Source: Pseudomonadota bacterium (GTDB lineage Bacteria; Pseudomonadota; Gammaproteobacteria; Pseudomonadales; UBA5518). Taken from it: DNA of 15,292 nucleotides. Both the position numbers and the translations under genes were made by a program. Positions 9,096-15,292 of the stretch are shown one piece after another. Numbering within the stretch: the stretch's first letter is position 1; each line of letters begins with the position of its first letter. The stretch is from NCBI GenBank assembly GCA_022705125.1, contig JAKJFB010000028.1:1-15292 (forward strand). Reading direction: 5' to 3'. Under the pieces are notes generated by a model, which saw only the letters and a list, made by a program, of their open reading frames with translations, did not search any database and was not told the DNA's origin.

Positions 9096-9102
9096 CTCCC
9101 TC
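9096..9102 (-). promoter_or_regulatory. Shine-Dalgarno site fixing the GTG start of the DUF748 gene
   Basis: On the minus strand GAGGGAG is followed by eight bases and then GTG at 9087. No ATG begins the frame near the conserved N-terminus, so this site decides for the GTG start. Confidence 0.6.
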
Positions 9103-9153
9103 AGGGGTCGTCGCCGAACGTTAGCCGATATGCCCGGCGCCGCGAAACCCCGG

Positions 9154-9185
9154 GCCCGCGCGCCGCGAGAAAGCGGGCGCGCGGC
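9154..9185 (-). terminator. GC-rich hairpin after dehydrogenase B, possible terminator
   Basis: Two arms (9154-9166 and 9173-9185) can pair around a six-base loop (gagaaa on the plus strand), with one bulge on each side. The hairpin begins six bases after the stop codon of dehydrogenase B, at the end of the four-gene cluster. There is no following run of T; only TTT occurs several bases later. It may slow or stop transcription, but it does not meet the usual intrinsic-terminator pattern. Confidence 0.3.
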
Positions 9186-9190
9186 GCCGC

Positions 9191-10003
9191 CTAGAGGCCC
9201 GCCAGCAGCGCGGGAATGTTCGGCTGGCCGTTGCTCGCCGTGAGGCCACCGTCGGCGACCACGGTGGTGCCGGTGACGTAGCTGGCTTCATCGCTCGCCA
9301 GGAACAGCGCGACCCGGGCGATCTCCGCGGGATTGCCGGCACGGCGCATCGGGATCGCCTCGCGCCAGGCTCTGGCGAGGGGCTCGACGCCCCTCGTGGC
9401 CTCCGTGAGCGGCGTGTCGATCCAGCCCGGGCAGACCGCGTTGCAGCGGATGTTCTGCGCGGCGTGATCGAGCGCCACCGTGCGCGTGTAGTTGATCACC
9501 GCGGCCTTTGCGGCGTTGTAGGCGGCAAAGCCGTAGTCCGCACCGATGCCGGAGATCGAGGCGGTGTTGACGATGGCGCCGCCGCCGGCGCGGCGCAACG
9601 CGGGAATTGCCGCCTTGCAGCCGTGGAAGACGCCGTTGAGGTCGACGTCGATCACCTGCTTCCACTGCGCGACATCGAGCGTGACGGTGTCGCCGAAGCT
9701 GCCGATGCCGGCGTTGTTGAACATGATGTCGAGGCGGCCGAAGTCGCGCTCGGCCGCGGCCACCAGCGCCTCGACCTCGTGCAACTGCGTGACATCGCTG
9801 CGCAGGAACCGCGCCACGGGCGCACCGGCCAGCGCGTTCAGTTCCTGCTCGAGCGCATCACCCGCGCCCTGCGCGAGATCGCCCAGCACCACGCGCGCCC
9901 CCTCGGCGACGAACAGGCGCGCGGCCGCCGCCCCTATACCCGAGGCCCCGCCCGTGATCACCGCGACCCTGCCGTGGAGCCTGCCCTGCCCGTTGCTGTT
10001 CAT
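9191..10003 (-). CDS. SDR family NAD(P)-dependent oxidoreductase (dehydrogenase B)
   Basis: This is a 270-residue classical short-chain dehydrogenase/reductase, which interconverts an alcohol and a ketone in the cytoplasm. The Rossmann motif TGGASGIG is at 17-24. An acidic residue at the end of the second strand (Asp42 in LGDLAQ) points to NAD(H). NNAG is at 96-99, and the catalytic set is Ser149, Tyr162 and Lys166 (YNAAK). CPGWIDTPL (191-199) and the closing YVTGTTVVADGG are also standard. Length and motifs fit an intact enzyme. The start lies 13 bp after the propeller gene's stop, and its Shine-Dalgarno site overlaps that stop codon, so it is the last gene of the same operon. The substrate is not readable from the sequence. 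By context it oxidises or reduces an intermediate of the pathway shared with the amidohydrolase and dehydrogenase A. Confidence 0.93.
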   Translation of the reverse strand: MNSNGQGRLHGRVAVITGGASGIGAAAARLFVAEGARVVLGDLAQGAGDALEQELNALAGAPVARFLRSDVTQLHEVEALVAAAERDFGRLDIMFNNAGIGSFGDTVTLDVAQWKQVIDVDLNGVFHGCKAAIPALRRAGGGAIVNTASISGIGADYGFAAYNAAKAAVINYTRTVALDHAAQNIRCNAVCPGWIDTPLTEATRGVEPLARAWREAIPMRRAGNPAEIARVALFLASDEASYVTGTTVVADGGLTASNGQPNIPALLAGL

Positions 10004-10010
10004 GCCTGCG

Positions 10011-10020
10011 CCTCCCTCAC
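10011..10020 (-). promoter_or_regulatory. Shine-Dalgarno site of dehydrogenase B embedded in the preceding stop codon
   Basis: The minus strand reads GTGAGGGAGG, ending seven bases before the ATG at 10003. The TGA inside it (10019-10017) is the stop of the propeller gene, so ribosomes finishing that gene sit on this site. It indicates one messenger RNA and likely coupled translation. Confidence 0.6.
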
Positions 10021-11753
10021 CTGAAACTCAGTCGGATCACTTTGCCCTGCCCGCCTTCCATCTGGTAGTAGGGCAGGTTCGATGTCGTGGTCCAGACATT
10101 GCCCTGCGCGTCCACCTCGAGCTCGCGCGTGAAGCTCACGCGGCTCGGCAGCAGGTAGGTGCTGAATGTCTCCGTGCGCGGATCGAAATGGATCAGCGTG
10201 TCCGAGTTGGTGCCGCACAGCCAGATGGAATCGTCGCGCGTATCGATCGCGAGCGCGTAGACCATGTCGCCGCTCCCCGTGGGCAGCGCATACTCGCGGA
10301 AGTCGCGCGTCGCCGGGTCGAAGCGGAAGAACTTGCCCTCGTGGTACGAGGGCACCCACAGCACGCCGCGGCTGTCGATGCGAAAGCGCCGCGGCGCCGG
10401 GAACGGCGTGTCGATCATCTCGATCGCGCCGGTGGCCGGCGTGATCACGCCGAGGCGGCTGTTGTTGAACTGCGAGAACCACACCCGCCCGTCGGGGGCG
10501 ATGTCGATGCCGTAGGGCACCGGGTTGATCTCGGGATCGGCGACCACGGACTGGCCCTTCACCTTGAAGGTGTTGGCGGCCCAGACGATCGCGCCCATCG
10601 CGCGCGCCATCAGCCACTGGCTCCAGTTGCGCGTGGGCAGGTCGAACACCTCGAAGGACTCCGTGGCCGTGTCGAAGCGCACCACGTGGTTCGTCATGCT
10701 CGCCGTGTACCAGATGTTGCCGTCACGATCGAAGCGCAGCGTGTGCGGGTACTTCACGCGGTCCGGGTGATCGAAGGTGCGGAACTGCTCGGTGACGGGA
10801 TCGAAGCTGGCGAGGCCCTTGCCCACGCTCAGCGTCATCCACAGCTTGCCGTCGGGCGCCACCTGGATGCTGTGCGGGGCCACCGTGGGCGTGTGGTGGG
10901 TGTAGCGTCGCCCGCGCTCGGCCAGTATCCCGAGAATGCCGCCTTCGCGCAGTTCCCCGGTGGGCACCTGCCAGGCCTTCGTTTCATTCGTGCGCGGGTC
11001 CAGCCGGTAGAGCTTGTCACCGATCCAGTCCACCGCGTACAGACGCCCGTCCTTGCCGAGCACGCCGTCGTGCAGGAAGGACGTCTGCTCGCCGACCGCC
11101 CACTCGTCGATCACGACCCCCGCTGCCGCGGGATCGAGCACCGCCGGATGGTCGGGGAAGCTGTCCAGCGCGCGCGTGTTCCAGTCCCAGGCCGCATTCA
11201 GCACCGCGGGCGCCTCGTCGTAGAGCTGCTGCGTCATCACCGCGCCGAACTCCGCCATCATGTCGAAGATGCCGTGCCAGTCCTGTTCGCTGCGCACGAT
11301 GCGCGTGGTGCTGGAACCCTGCTGGTGGCACATCAGGCACTGGATGGCGAACTGCGCGCCGAGCGCGGGCGAGGAGAACTGCGCGCCGGCATACCAGTCG
11401 CTGGCGGGCAGCTCGTGGATCCACAGCGATTTGGGCAGCGGCTTCAGCGTCACGGCACGCTCGAGCACGGCGTCGTGCGCCAGCGAGATGCCGCTCTCCT
11501 CCACCGTGCCAAATCCGATGCGCCGCGCGCGGAATCGATAGTGGCCGGGCAGCAGACCGTCGAGGCGGTAGCGGCCCTCGGCATCGGCATAGACGGTCGT
11601 GGTGCGCCCGAGCTCGAGGTTGCTCAGCGACACCTGCGCCAGTGCCACCGGGACGCCCTGCTCGCTGCTGACGGTGCCGCTGACGGTGGCGGCGTGGGCC
11701 GGCAGGGCGCAGGCCAGGCCCAGGCCGAGCAGCGCAAGCGAACGGCGAAACAT
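10017..11753 (-). CDS. Exported CXXCH haem-site protein with carboxypeptidase-regulatory-like domain and Vgb-type beta-propeller
   Basis: This is a 578-residue exported protein. Residues 1-21 form a clear signal peptide ending ALPAHA. Residues about 22-105 look like a carboxypeptidase regulatory-like (CarboxypepD_reg) beta-sandwich: SGTVSSEQGVPVALAQV, then YADAEGRYRLDGLLPGHYRFRA. At 139-143 is CLMCH, a c-type haem attachment motif; Met165, Met166 or Met173 could be the distal ligand. From about 215 to the end come repeated propeller blades of the virginiamycin B lyase (streptogramin lyase, COG4257) type, each with a pattern like APDGKLWMT, DRDGNIWYT, APDGRVWFS or DAQGNVWTT. The start ATG has GGGGAGGG six bases upstream, and the signal peptide follows immediately. 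The frame is open for another 318 codons upstream, but that part overlaps the amidohydrolase gene. A periplasmic redox, sensing or lyase role is inferred. Antibiotic inactivation is not supported by context. I know of no characterised member with all three parts. Confidence 0.85.
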   Translation of the reverse strand: MFRRSLALLGLGLACALPAHAATVSGTVSSEQGVPVALAQVSLSNLELGRTTTVYADAEGRYRLDGLLPGHYRFRARRIGFGTVEESGISLAHDAVLERAVTLKPLPKSLWIHELPASDWYAGAQFSSPALGAQFAIQCLMCHQQGSSTTRIVRSEQDWHGIFDMMAEFGAVMTQQLYDEAPAVLNAAWDWNTRALDSFPDHPAVLDPAAAGVVIDEWAVGEQTSFLHDGVLGKDGRLYAVDWIGDKLYRLDPRTNETKAWQVPTGELREGGILGILAERGRRYTHHTPTVAPHSIQVAPDGKLWMTLSVGKGLASFDPVTEQFRTFDHPDRVKYPHTLRFDRDGNIWYTASMTNHVVRFDTATESFEVFDLPTRNWSQWLMARAMGAIVWAANTFKVKGQSVVADPEINPVPYGIDIAPDGRVWFSQFNNSRLGVITPATGAIEMIDTPFPAPRRFRIDSRGVLWVPSYHEGKFFRFDPATRDFREYALPTGSGDMVYALAIDTRDDSIWLCGTNSDTLIHFDPRTETFSTYLLPSRVSFTRELEVDAQGNVWTTTSNLPYYQMEGGQGKVIRLSFR

Positions 11754-11813
11754 GTGTTTCCCTCCCCGGTCTGGCGCTGTCACTCCGGCAGCGCCGCAAA
11801 CGATGTGAATGCG

Positions 11814-11830
11814 GCCGCCCGGGCGGCGCG
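11814..11830. repeat. Perfect 14-bp palindrome and copy 2 of the shared GC-rich element
   Basis: Positions 11814-11827 are a perfect palindrome (GCCGCCCGGGCGGC), and 11817-11830 repeat the 14-mer found at 5576-5589. It lies just after the amidohydrolase stop and before the propeller gene. It might form a weak processing or pausing hairpin. No T run follows, so it is not called a terminator. Confidence 0.3.
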
Positions 11831-11833
11831 TGT

Positions 11834-13063
11834 TCAGGCGGCGGCGAACAGACTGCGCTCGGGCCCGATGCGCGCCGCGATCGGCGCCAGCGCCGCGCGG
11901 TCGAAGCCGTAGAAATCCGCCGCGTTGCCGCCGAGCATGGCCTCGATCTCGGCCTCCGGCAGGCCCTGGAACACCTCGACCAGCATCTGGCGCGTGAGCG
12001 GCCAGGTGCCCTCCGGGTGCGGGTAGTCGCTGCCCCACATGATCGTCTGCAGGCCGATCTGGTGGCGCATCTGCGCCTCGCGACGCGACATCGCCGAACT
12101 GCCGACGCGCACGTTGCGCCGGAAGTACTCGCTCGGCTTCAGGCGCAGGTGCTGCTTGTAGCCGGTGCCGAGCTTGGCCGAGAAGTGGTGGTCGCCAAAG
12201 CGCTGGTCCATTAGCGCGAGCAGCTCGGGCACCCAGATCGTGCTGCCCTCGGTGATCGCGACCTTCAGCTGCGGATGGCTCTCGAACACGCCGCCCCAGA
12301 TCATGAACACCAGCGGGCGCGTCAGCCACCACGCCACCTCGGTCACGTAGATGCCGAGCGCCCCGGGCAGCGGCACCGGCGGCTCGGCGCCTGCCTGCGG
12401 GCCGAACAGCGCCGCGCCGAAGTACTCCTGCATCGGCGCCGCGCCGGAGTGGAAATGGATCACCATCCCGAGCTCCGCGCACACGCGCCACAGCGGCTCG
12501 TACTTCGGGTGATGGTAGGGATCCTGCCCGGTCATCATGTGCGGCAGCATGATGCCGCGCAGCCCGTTGGCACGCGCCCAGCGCACCTCCTTGACCGCCT
12601 CGTCCACGCCCCAGTAAGGGGTGACCGAGGCCAGCCCGAAGCGCCGCAGCGGACACTGGGCGACGAACTCCGCCATCCAGCGGTTGTGGGCGCGGGCGCC
12701 GGCCCATTGCAGCTCCGGCACCACGCCGACCGGCTGCAACCCGAGGTCGCCGCCGAAGGGCGGCGAGTTCGACTCGGTCAGCCCGTCGACGAACAGGATC
12801 TCGGCCGCCACACCGTCGGCATCGAGGATCTCGTTGCGCCGGTCGCTGTCCCAGGCCCCGGCCAGGCCATGGGCCTTGTCCCGGCCCCAGCGGATCGTCT
12901 CCTGGCGCATCTCGAGCATCTCGCCGGCCTGTTCGAGCGCGGCCATGCGCGCGGCGTGTTGCACGTCGAACTCGGCGCGGTACTGCGGATCGAGGTAGTC
13001 GCGGTAGACCTCCGGGCGCGGCCCGGCGTGGCCGTCAGAAGATATGACGAGGTAGCGGTCCAT
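11834..13063 (-). CDS. Amidohydrolase family protein (Amidohydro_2, ACMSD-like TIM barrel)
   Basis: This 409-residue protein belongs to the amidohydrolase-2 group, which includes ACMSD and gamma-resorcylate decarboxylase and works on C-C or C-N bonds of aromatic and carboxylic compounds with a metal ion. Visible pieces are the N-terminal SSDGHAGP (Asp10, His12), HFHSG (His203/His205), SHP (His263), TEGSTIWVP (Glu272) and the C-terminal WGSDYPHPEGTWP (Asp346, His349), all expected metal or active-site positions. The first motif reads D-x-H-x-G rather than the usual D-x-H-x-H, so one classical metal ligand is absent. The ATG at 13063 has GGGAG six bases upstream. It follows dehydrogenase A by 22 bp and precedes the propeller gene by 80 bp. 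The substrate is unknown; hydrolysis or decarboxylation of a ring-derived acid would fit the two dehydrogenases. Family confidence is high, exact reaction low. Confidence 0.9.
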   Translation of the reverse strand: MDRYLVISSDGHAGPRPEVYRDYLDPQYRAEFDVQHAARMAALEQAGEMLEMRQETIRWGRDKAHGLAGAWDSDRRNEILDADGVAAEILFVDGLTESNSPPFGGDLGLQPVGVVPELQWAGARAHNRWMAEFVAQCPLRRFGLASVTPYWGVDEAVKEVRWARANGLRGIMLPHMMTGQDPYHHPKYEPLWRVCAELGMVIHFHSGAAPMQEYFGAALFGPQAGAEPPVPLPGALGIYVTEVAWWLTRPLVFMIWGGVFESHPQLKVAITEGSTIWVPELLALMDQRFGDHHFSAKLGTGYKQHLRLKPSEYFRRNVRVGSSAMSRREAQMRHQIGLQTIMWGSDYPHPEGTWPLTRQMLVEVFQGLPEAEIEAMLGGNAADFYGFDRAALAPIAARIGPERSLFAAA

Positions 13064-13085
13064 GGTCTGCTCCCGGGGTGACGGC

Positions 13086-13961
13086 TCAGTCGAGCCCCAT
13101 GTGCTGCAGTTCGATCGGACACTCGCCGCGCGCGAGCTTGCGGGCGCGCTCGACCAGCGTCGCCTCCATCGACTCGCGCCCGATCATGATCACGAAGTCC
13201 CCGTTGCGGATGCCGGCGAGCGCGAACTGCGCGAGCTCGTCGAGGTCCTGCACCGGCATCGCGTAGCCGGCCTTGCGCGCGCCCTCCATGAAGTCCGCGA
13301 AGGTGGTCTCGCGCGCGGGATCGACGCTTTGCCGGCGCGCGAGCGCCGCCGGGCGGTTGCGCTTGGTGGTCCAGATGCCCGTGTCGAGCATGCCGCCCGA
13401 GGGGTAGAAGATCGCCGCGCGCAGCTTCGTGCCGCGCCCCGTGAGCTGCGCGGCGAGGCACTCCGTCATGATCGAAACGGCCGCCTTGCTGGAGGCGTAG
13501 ACCACCTGCTGCGCCAGCGGCGAGATGCCGCCGTCACCGGAGGAGGTGTTCATCACGAAGCCCTCCTCGCCGGAGGCGATCATGCGCGGCACGAAGGCCT
13601 GCACGCCGTGCGCGACGCCCTGCACGTTGACGCCGTGCACCCACTGGAAGTCCGAGGGCTCGGTCTCCCACAAATCGAGGTTGGGCGCCGAAACGCCGGC
13701 GTTGTTGCACAGGATGTGGCAGGCGCCGTGCAGCGCGAACACGCGCTCGGCGAGCGCGTTCACCGAGGCCGGGTCCGACACGTCGGTCACCACGCCCGAG
13801 ATCTCGCCGCCGAGTTCCTGCGTCGCCGCCTGCAGCGCGCGTTCTTCCACGTCGGCGATCACGACTTTCATGCCCTCGCCGAGGAAGGCCTTCGCGAGCG
13901 CCTTGCCGATGCCGCTCGCCCCGCCGGTCACGACCGCCACGCGGCCCCGCAATTCCTTCAT
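13086..13961 (-). CDS. SDR family NAD(P)-dependent oxidoreductase (dehydrogenase A)
   Basis: This is a 291-residue classical short-chain dehydrogenase/reductase. TGGASGIG is at 12-19, and Asp37 in IADVEE suggests NAD(H) preference. NNAG is at 86-89, and the catalytic Ser (140/141 in NTSSGDGG), Tyr155 and Lys159 (YASSK) are present. After the active site the usual PG motif is replaced by YPSGGMLDTGIW (186-197), and the C-terminal 70 residues are longer and more charged than in dehydrogenase B. The two are therefore distant relatives and probably act on different intermediates. The ATG at 13961 has GAGG about nine bases upstream. It is the first gene of the four-gene cluster, following a 128-bp gap with a candidate operator. 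The substrate is unknown. Confidence 0.93.
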   Translation of the reverse strand: MKELRGRVAVVTGGASGIGKALAKAFLGEGMKVVIADVEERALQAATQELGGEISGVVTDVSDPASVNALAERVFALHGACHILCNNAGVSAPNLDLWETEPSDFQWVHGVNVQGVAHGVQAFVPRMIASGEEGFVMNTSSGDGGISPLAQQVVYASSKAAVSIMTECLAAQLTGRGTKLRAAIFYPSGGMLDTGIWTTKRNRPAALARRQSVDPARETTFADFMEGARKAGYAMPVQDLDELAQFALAGIRNGDFVIMIGRESMEATLVERARKLARGECPIELQHMGLD

Positions 13962-13991
13962 CGCCTTGTGCCTCGTCAGGATCGGGTTGCA

Positions 13992-14013
13992 ATGCCGGTC
14001 ACGCTATCGGCAT
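13992..14013 (-). promoter_or_regulatory. Inverted repeat upstream of dehydrogenase A, candidate operator
   Basis: The arms ATGCCG and CGGCAT are separated by ten bases, about 30 bases upstream of the dehydrogenase A start. They lie in the only gap of the right half with a locally AT-richer patch (about 14024-14049). The position suits a repressor or activator site controlling the four-gene cluster. Six-base arms can arise by chance in GC-rich DNA, and I could not find a convincing -35/-10 pair, so this is a weak call. Confidence 0.25.
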
Positions 14014-14089
14014 CGACGCGGCAACACAATTTACAGATCGCTAACAATCGGGGCGGCAAACGCACGACGAGCCACGGGCCTCCCTCCCC

Positions 14090-15253
14090 TCAGGCGCCGA
14101 CCTTCACGGGAAAGGCCCGGTAGTAGAACCCGAGCTGCTCGCGCACCGCCGCCGGATCGATGCCGAAATCGGCTTTCATGTCGTAGACGACCTGCCCGCG
14201 CATGCCGCGCGGGTGCTCCTCCATGTAGCGCTTCATGGCGCCGCGCGCTTGCGGGGTCATCGGGTGGTCCGCCATGGCATAGATGCGCTCGACCGTCGCC
14301 ACGTCATCGGCCATGAACTCGTGGAACAGCACGTCGACAGAGTGTTGCGGCGCCAGCAGGTGCCGCGTGTCGACCAGCGCGCGCAGGCGCAGTACCATGC
14401 GTTCGCGGATGGTCTCGCCGATCACCGCGGGACGCACCGGATCGCGGCTCATGCGCGCGGCATACGCGACCATGGTCATCATCGACGCCATGACCGACAC
14501 CGGATCGCGATGCGTCACCACCACCCGCGCGTCGGGGAACGCGTTCATCAGCGGCGCCAGCTGCTCCAGGTGCTGCGGCGACTTCAGCACCCAGCGCTCG
14601 GGGCCGCGCAACCACTGCAGCGCCTTGAGGCAGCGCTCGAGGAACTCGTAGTGCGGCGTCTGGTCGTGAGCGAGGTAATAGTCCGTCCAGCGCGGCAGCT
14701 GCGCCATCGTGTCGAACAGCGCCGTGGAGAAATCCATCGCGAGCAGCTCGATCTCCTCGTGGATGTGCAACGGGTGCATGTCGTGCATCGCGTCGAACAG
14801 CGGCAGGATCTCGTTGCGCATCGCGAGCTCGTCGCGGCAGCGCTGGATGCGCGGATCCTCGACTCCCGCCGTCGCGGGCTCGTCGGCGCGCGGGATGGGC
14901 TCCAGCGATTCCCAGTACTGCAGCGAGCGCAGGCGCGGGTCGGTGGAGATCAGGTTCAGCAGGTGCGTGGTTCCCGAGCGCGGCAGCCCCGTGATCACCA
15001 GCGGCGCGCGGATCTCGATCGCCTCGATTTCCGGGTGCTCGCGGTAGAGCTGCTCGAGGCGGCAGCGCTGCACCAGGTAGCGCACCAGCATGCCGAACAG
15101 CGACAGCCGTCCCATCGGGCTGAGGTCGGCGTCCTCGTCCATCGCGGCACAGAGCACGCCGAGGCGCTCGTGCAGGCCCGGATCGTCGTGGAGCGCGATG
15201 CCGTTCAACTGCGCGGCGGCCGCCTGGCGCACCGCATCGACCGTGAATGCCAC
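14090..15253 (-). CDS. Sulfotransferase family protein (PAPS-dependent type)
   Basis: The protein has 387 residues if it starts at the GTG at 15253. It has the P-loop-like 5'-phosphosulfate site GLPRSGTTHLL (89-99) and the 3'-phosphate site VVVTHRDPVSVMASM (244-258, Arg249, Ser253), with WVLKSPQH (221-228) between. These are hallmarks of the bacterial Sulfotransfer family, whose characterised members transfer sulfate from PAPS to hydroxyl or amine groups. The N-terminal FTVDAVRQAA and the block LSPMGRLSLFGMLVRYL match the usual start of these proteins. However, no good Shine-Dalgarno site precedes the GTG, and the frame stays open through the last 39 bases of the window, so the true start could lie outside. 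The gene ends 128 bp before dehydrogenase A and may or may not belong to the same pathway. Many proteins of this family are uncharacterised, and the acceptor is unknown. Confidence 0.85.
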   Translation of the reverse strand: MAFTVDAVRQAAAAQLNGIALHDDPGLHERLGVLCAAMDEDADLSPMGRLSLFGMLVRYLVQRCRLEQLYREHPEIEAIEIRAPLVITGLPRSGTTHLLNLISTDPRLRSLQYWESLEPIPRADEPATAGVEDPRIQRCRDELAMRNEILPLFDAMHDMHPLHIHEEIELLAMDFSTALFDTMAQLPRWTDYYLAHDQTPHYEFLERCLKALQWLRGPERWVLKSPQHLEQLAPLMNAFPDARVVVTHRDPVSVMASMMTMVAYAARMSRDPVRPAVIGETIRERMVLRLRALVDTRHLLAPQHSVDVLFHEFMADDVATVERIYAMADHPMTPQARGAMKRYMEEHPRGMRGQVVYDMKADFGIDPAAVREQLGFYYRAFPVKVGA

Positions 15254-15292
15254 CGCGATATCACGCGTGGCGGCGATGATCTCCCGTGCCTT

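Noticed and set aside
5629..9243. A 1204-codon open frame on the plus strand opposite the DUF748 gene
   Set aside because: Its translation is dominated by Arg, Gln, His and Ala with no recognisable domain, while the minus strand encodes a clear DUF748 protein. It is a by-product of the GC-rich codon pattern.
10017..11753. Streptogramin (virginiamycin B) resistance gene
   Set aside because: Only the propeller resembles Vgb. The export signal, regulatory-like domain, haem motif and degradation-type neighbours do not suggest antibiotic inactivation.
9546..11912. A 788-codon plus-strand open frame opposite dehydrogenase B and the propeller gene
   Set aside because: It has no domain motifs and lies opposite two genes with clear family signatures and ribosome sites.
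11754..12707. Upstream extension of the propeller gene frame to 12707
   Set aside because: It overlaps the amidohydrolase coding region. The ATG at 11753 has a strong Shine-Dalgarno site and is followed directly by a signal peptide.

Overview
The window is a strongly GC-rich stretch from a bacterial chromosome. It holds nine protein genes, all on the minus strand, with short gaps and no stretch over about 130 bases without a gene. No tRNA, rRNA, CRISPR array, transposase or prophage gene is visible. The mix of an NdvB-type GH17-GT2 glucan synthase, a DUF748/AsmA-like envelope protein, a YclM/LysC-type aspartokinase and a degradation-type dehydrogenase/amidohydrolase cluster suggests a high-GC Proteobacterium. 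A gammaproteobacterium is my best guess, but this is inference from gene types and I cannot place it to genus.

In transcription order (right to left), the window opens with a sulfotransferase-family protein (15253-14090) whose frame stays open to the window edge. A 128-bp gap containing an inverted repeat follows. Next comes a compact four-gene cluster: short-chain dehydrogenase A (13961-13086), an ACMSD-like amidohydrolase (13063-11834), a secreted protein joining a carboxypeptidase-regulatory-like domain, a CXXCH haem site and a Vgb-type beta-propeller (11753-10017), and short-chain dehydrogenase B (10003-9191). Spacings are 22, 80 and 13 bp, and good Shine-Dalgarno sites precede the last three. 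Two dehydrogenases, a C-C or C-N bond hydrolase/decarboxylase-like enzyme and an exported haem/propeller protein look like a catabolic module for an unknown organic compound. This is the least explained and most interesting part of the window.

The left half is envelope and housekeeping. It has a 1150-residue DUF748/AsmA-like protein (9087-5635), a monofunctional aspartokinase (5517-4174), and a pair of membrane glucan enzymes. The first of the pair is a GH17-GT2 fusion resembling Pseudomonas NdvB (4095-1498). The second is a GH17 protein with a multi-pass membrane tail (1496 to beyond the left edge), starting one base after the NdvB-like stop codon. The two GH17 domains are clearly related and both keep the two catalytic glutamates, so together they probably make and remodel a periplasmic beta-1,3-glucan.

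Many long frames on the opposite strand and in other minus-strand frames are by-products of the GC-rich codon pattern and are not annotated.
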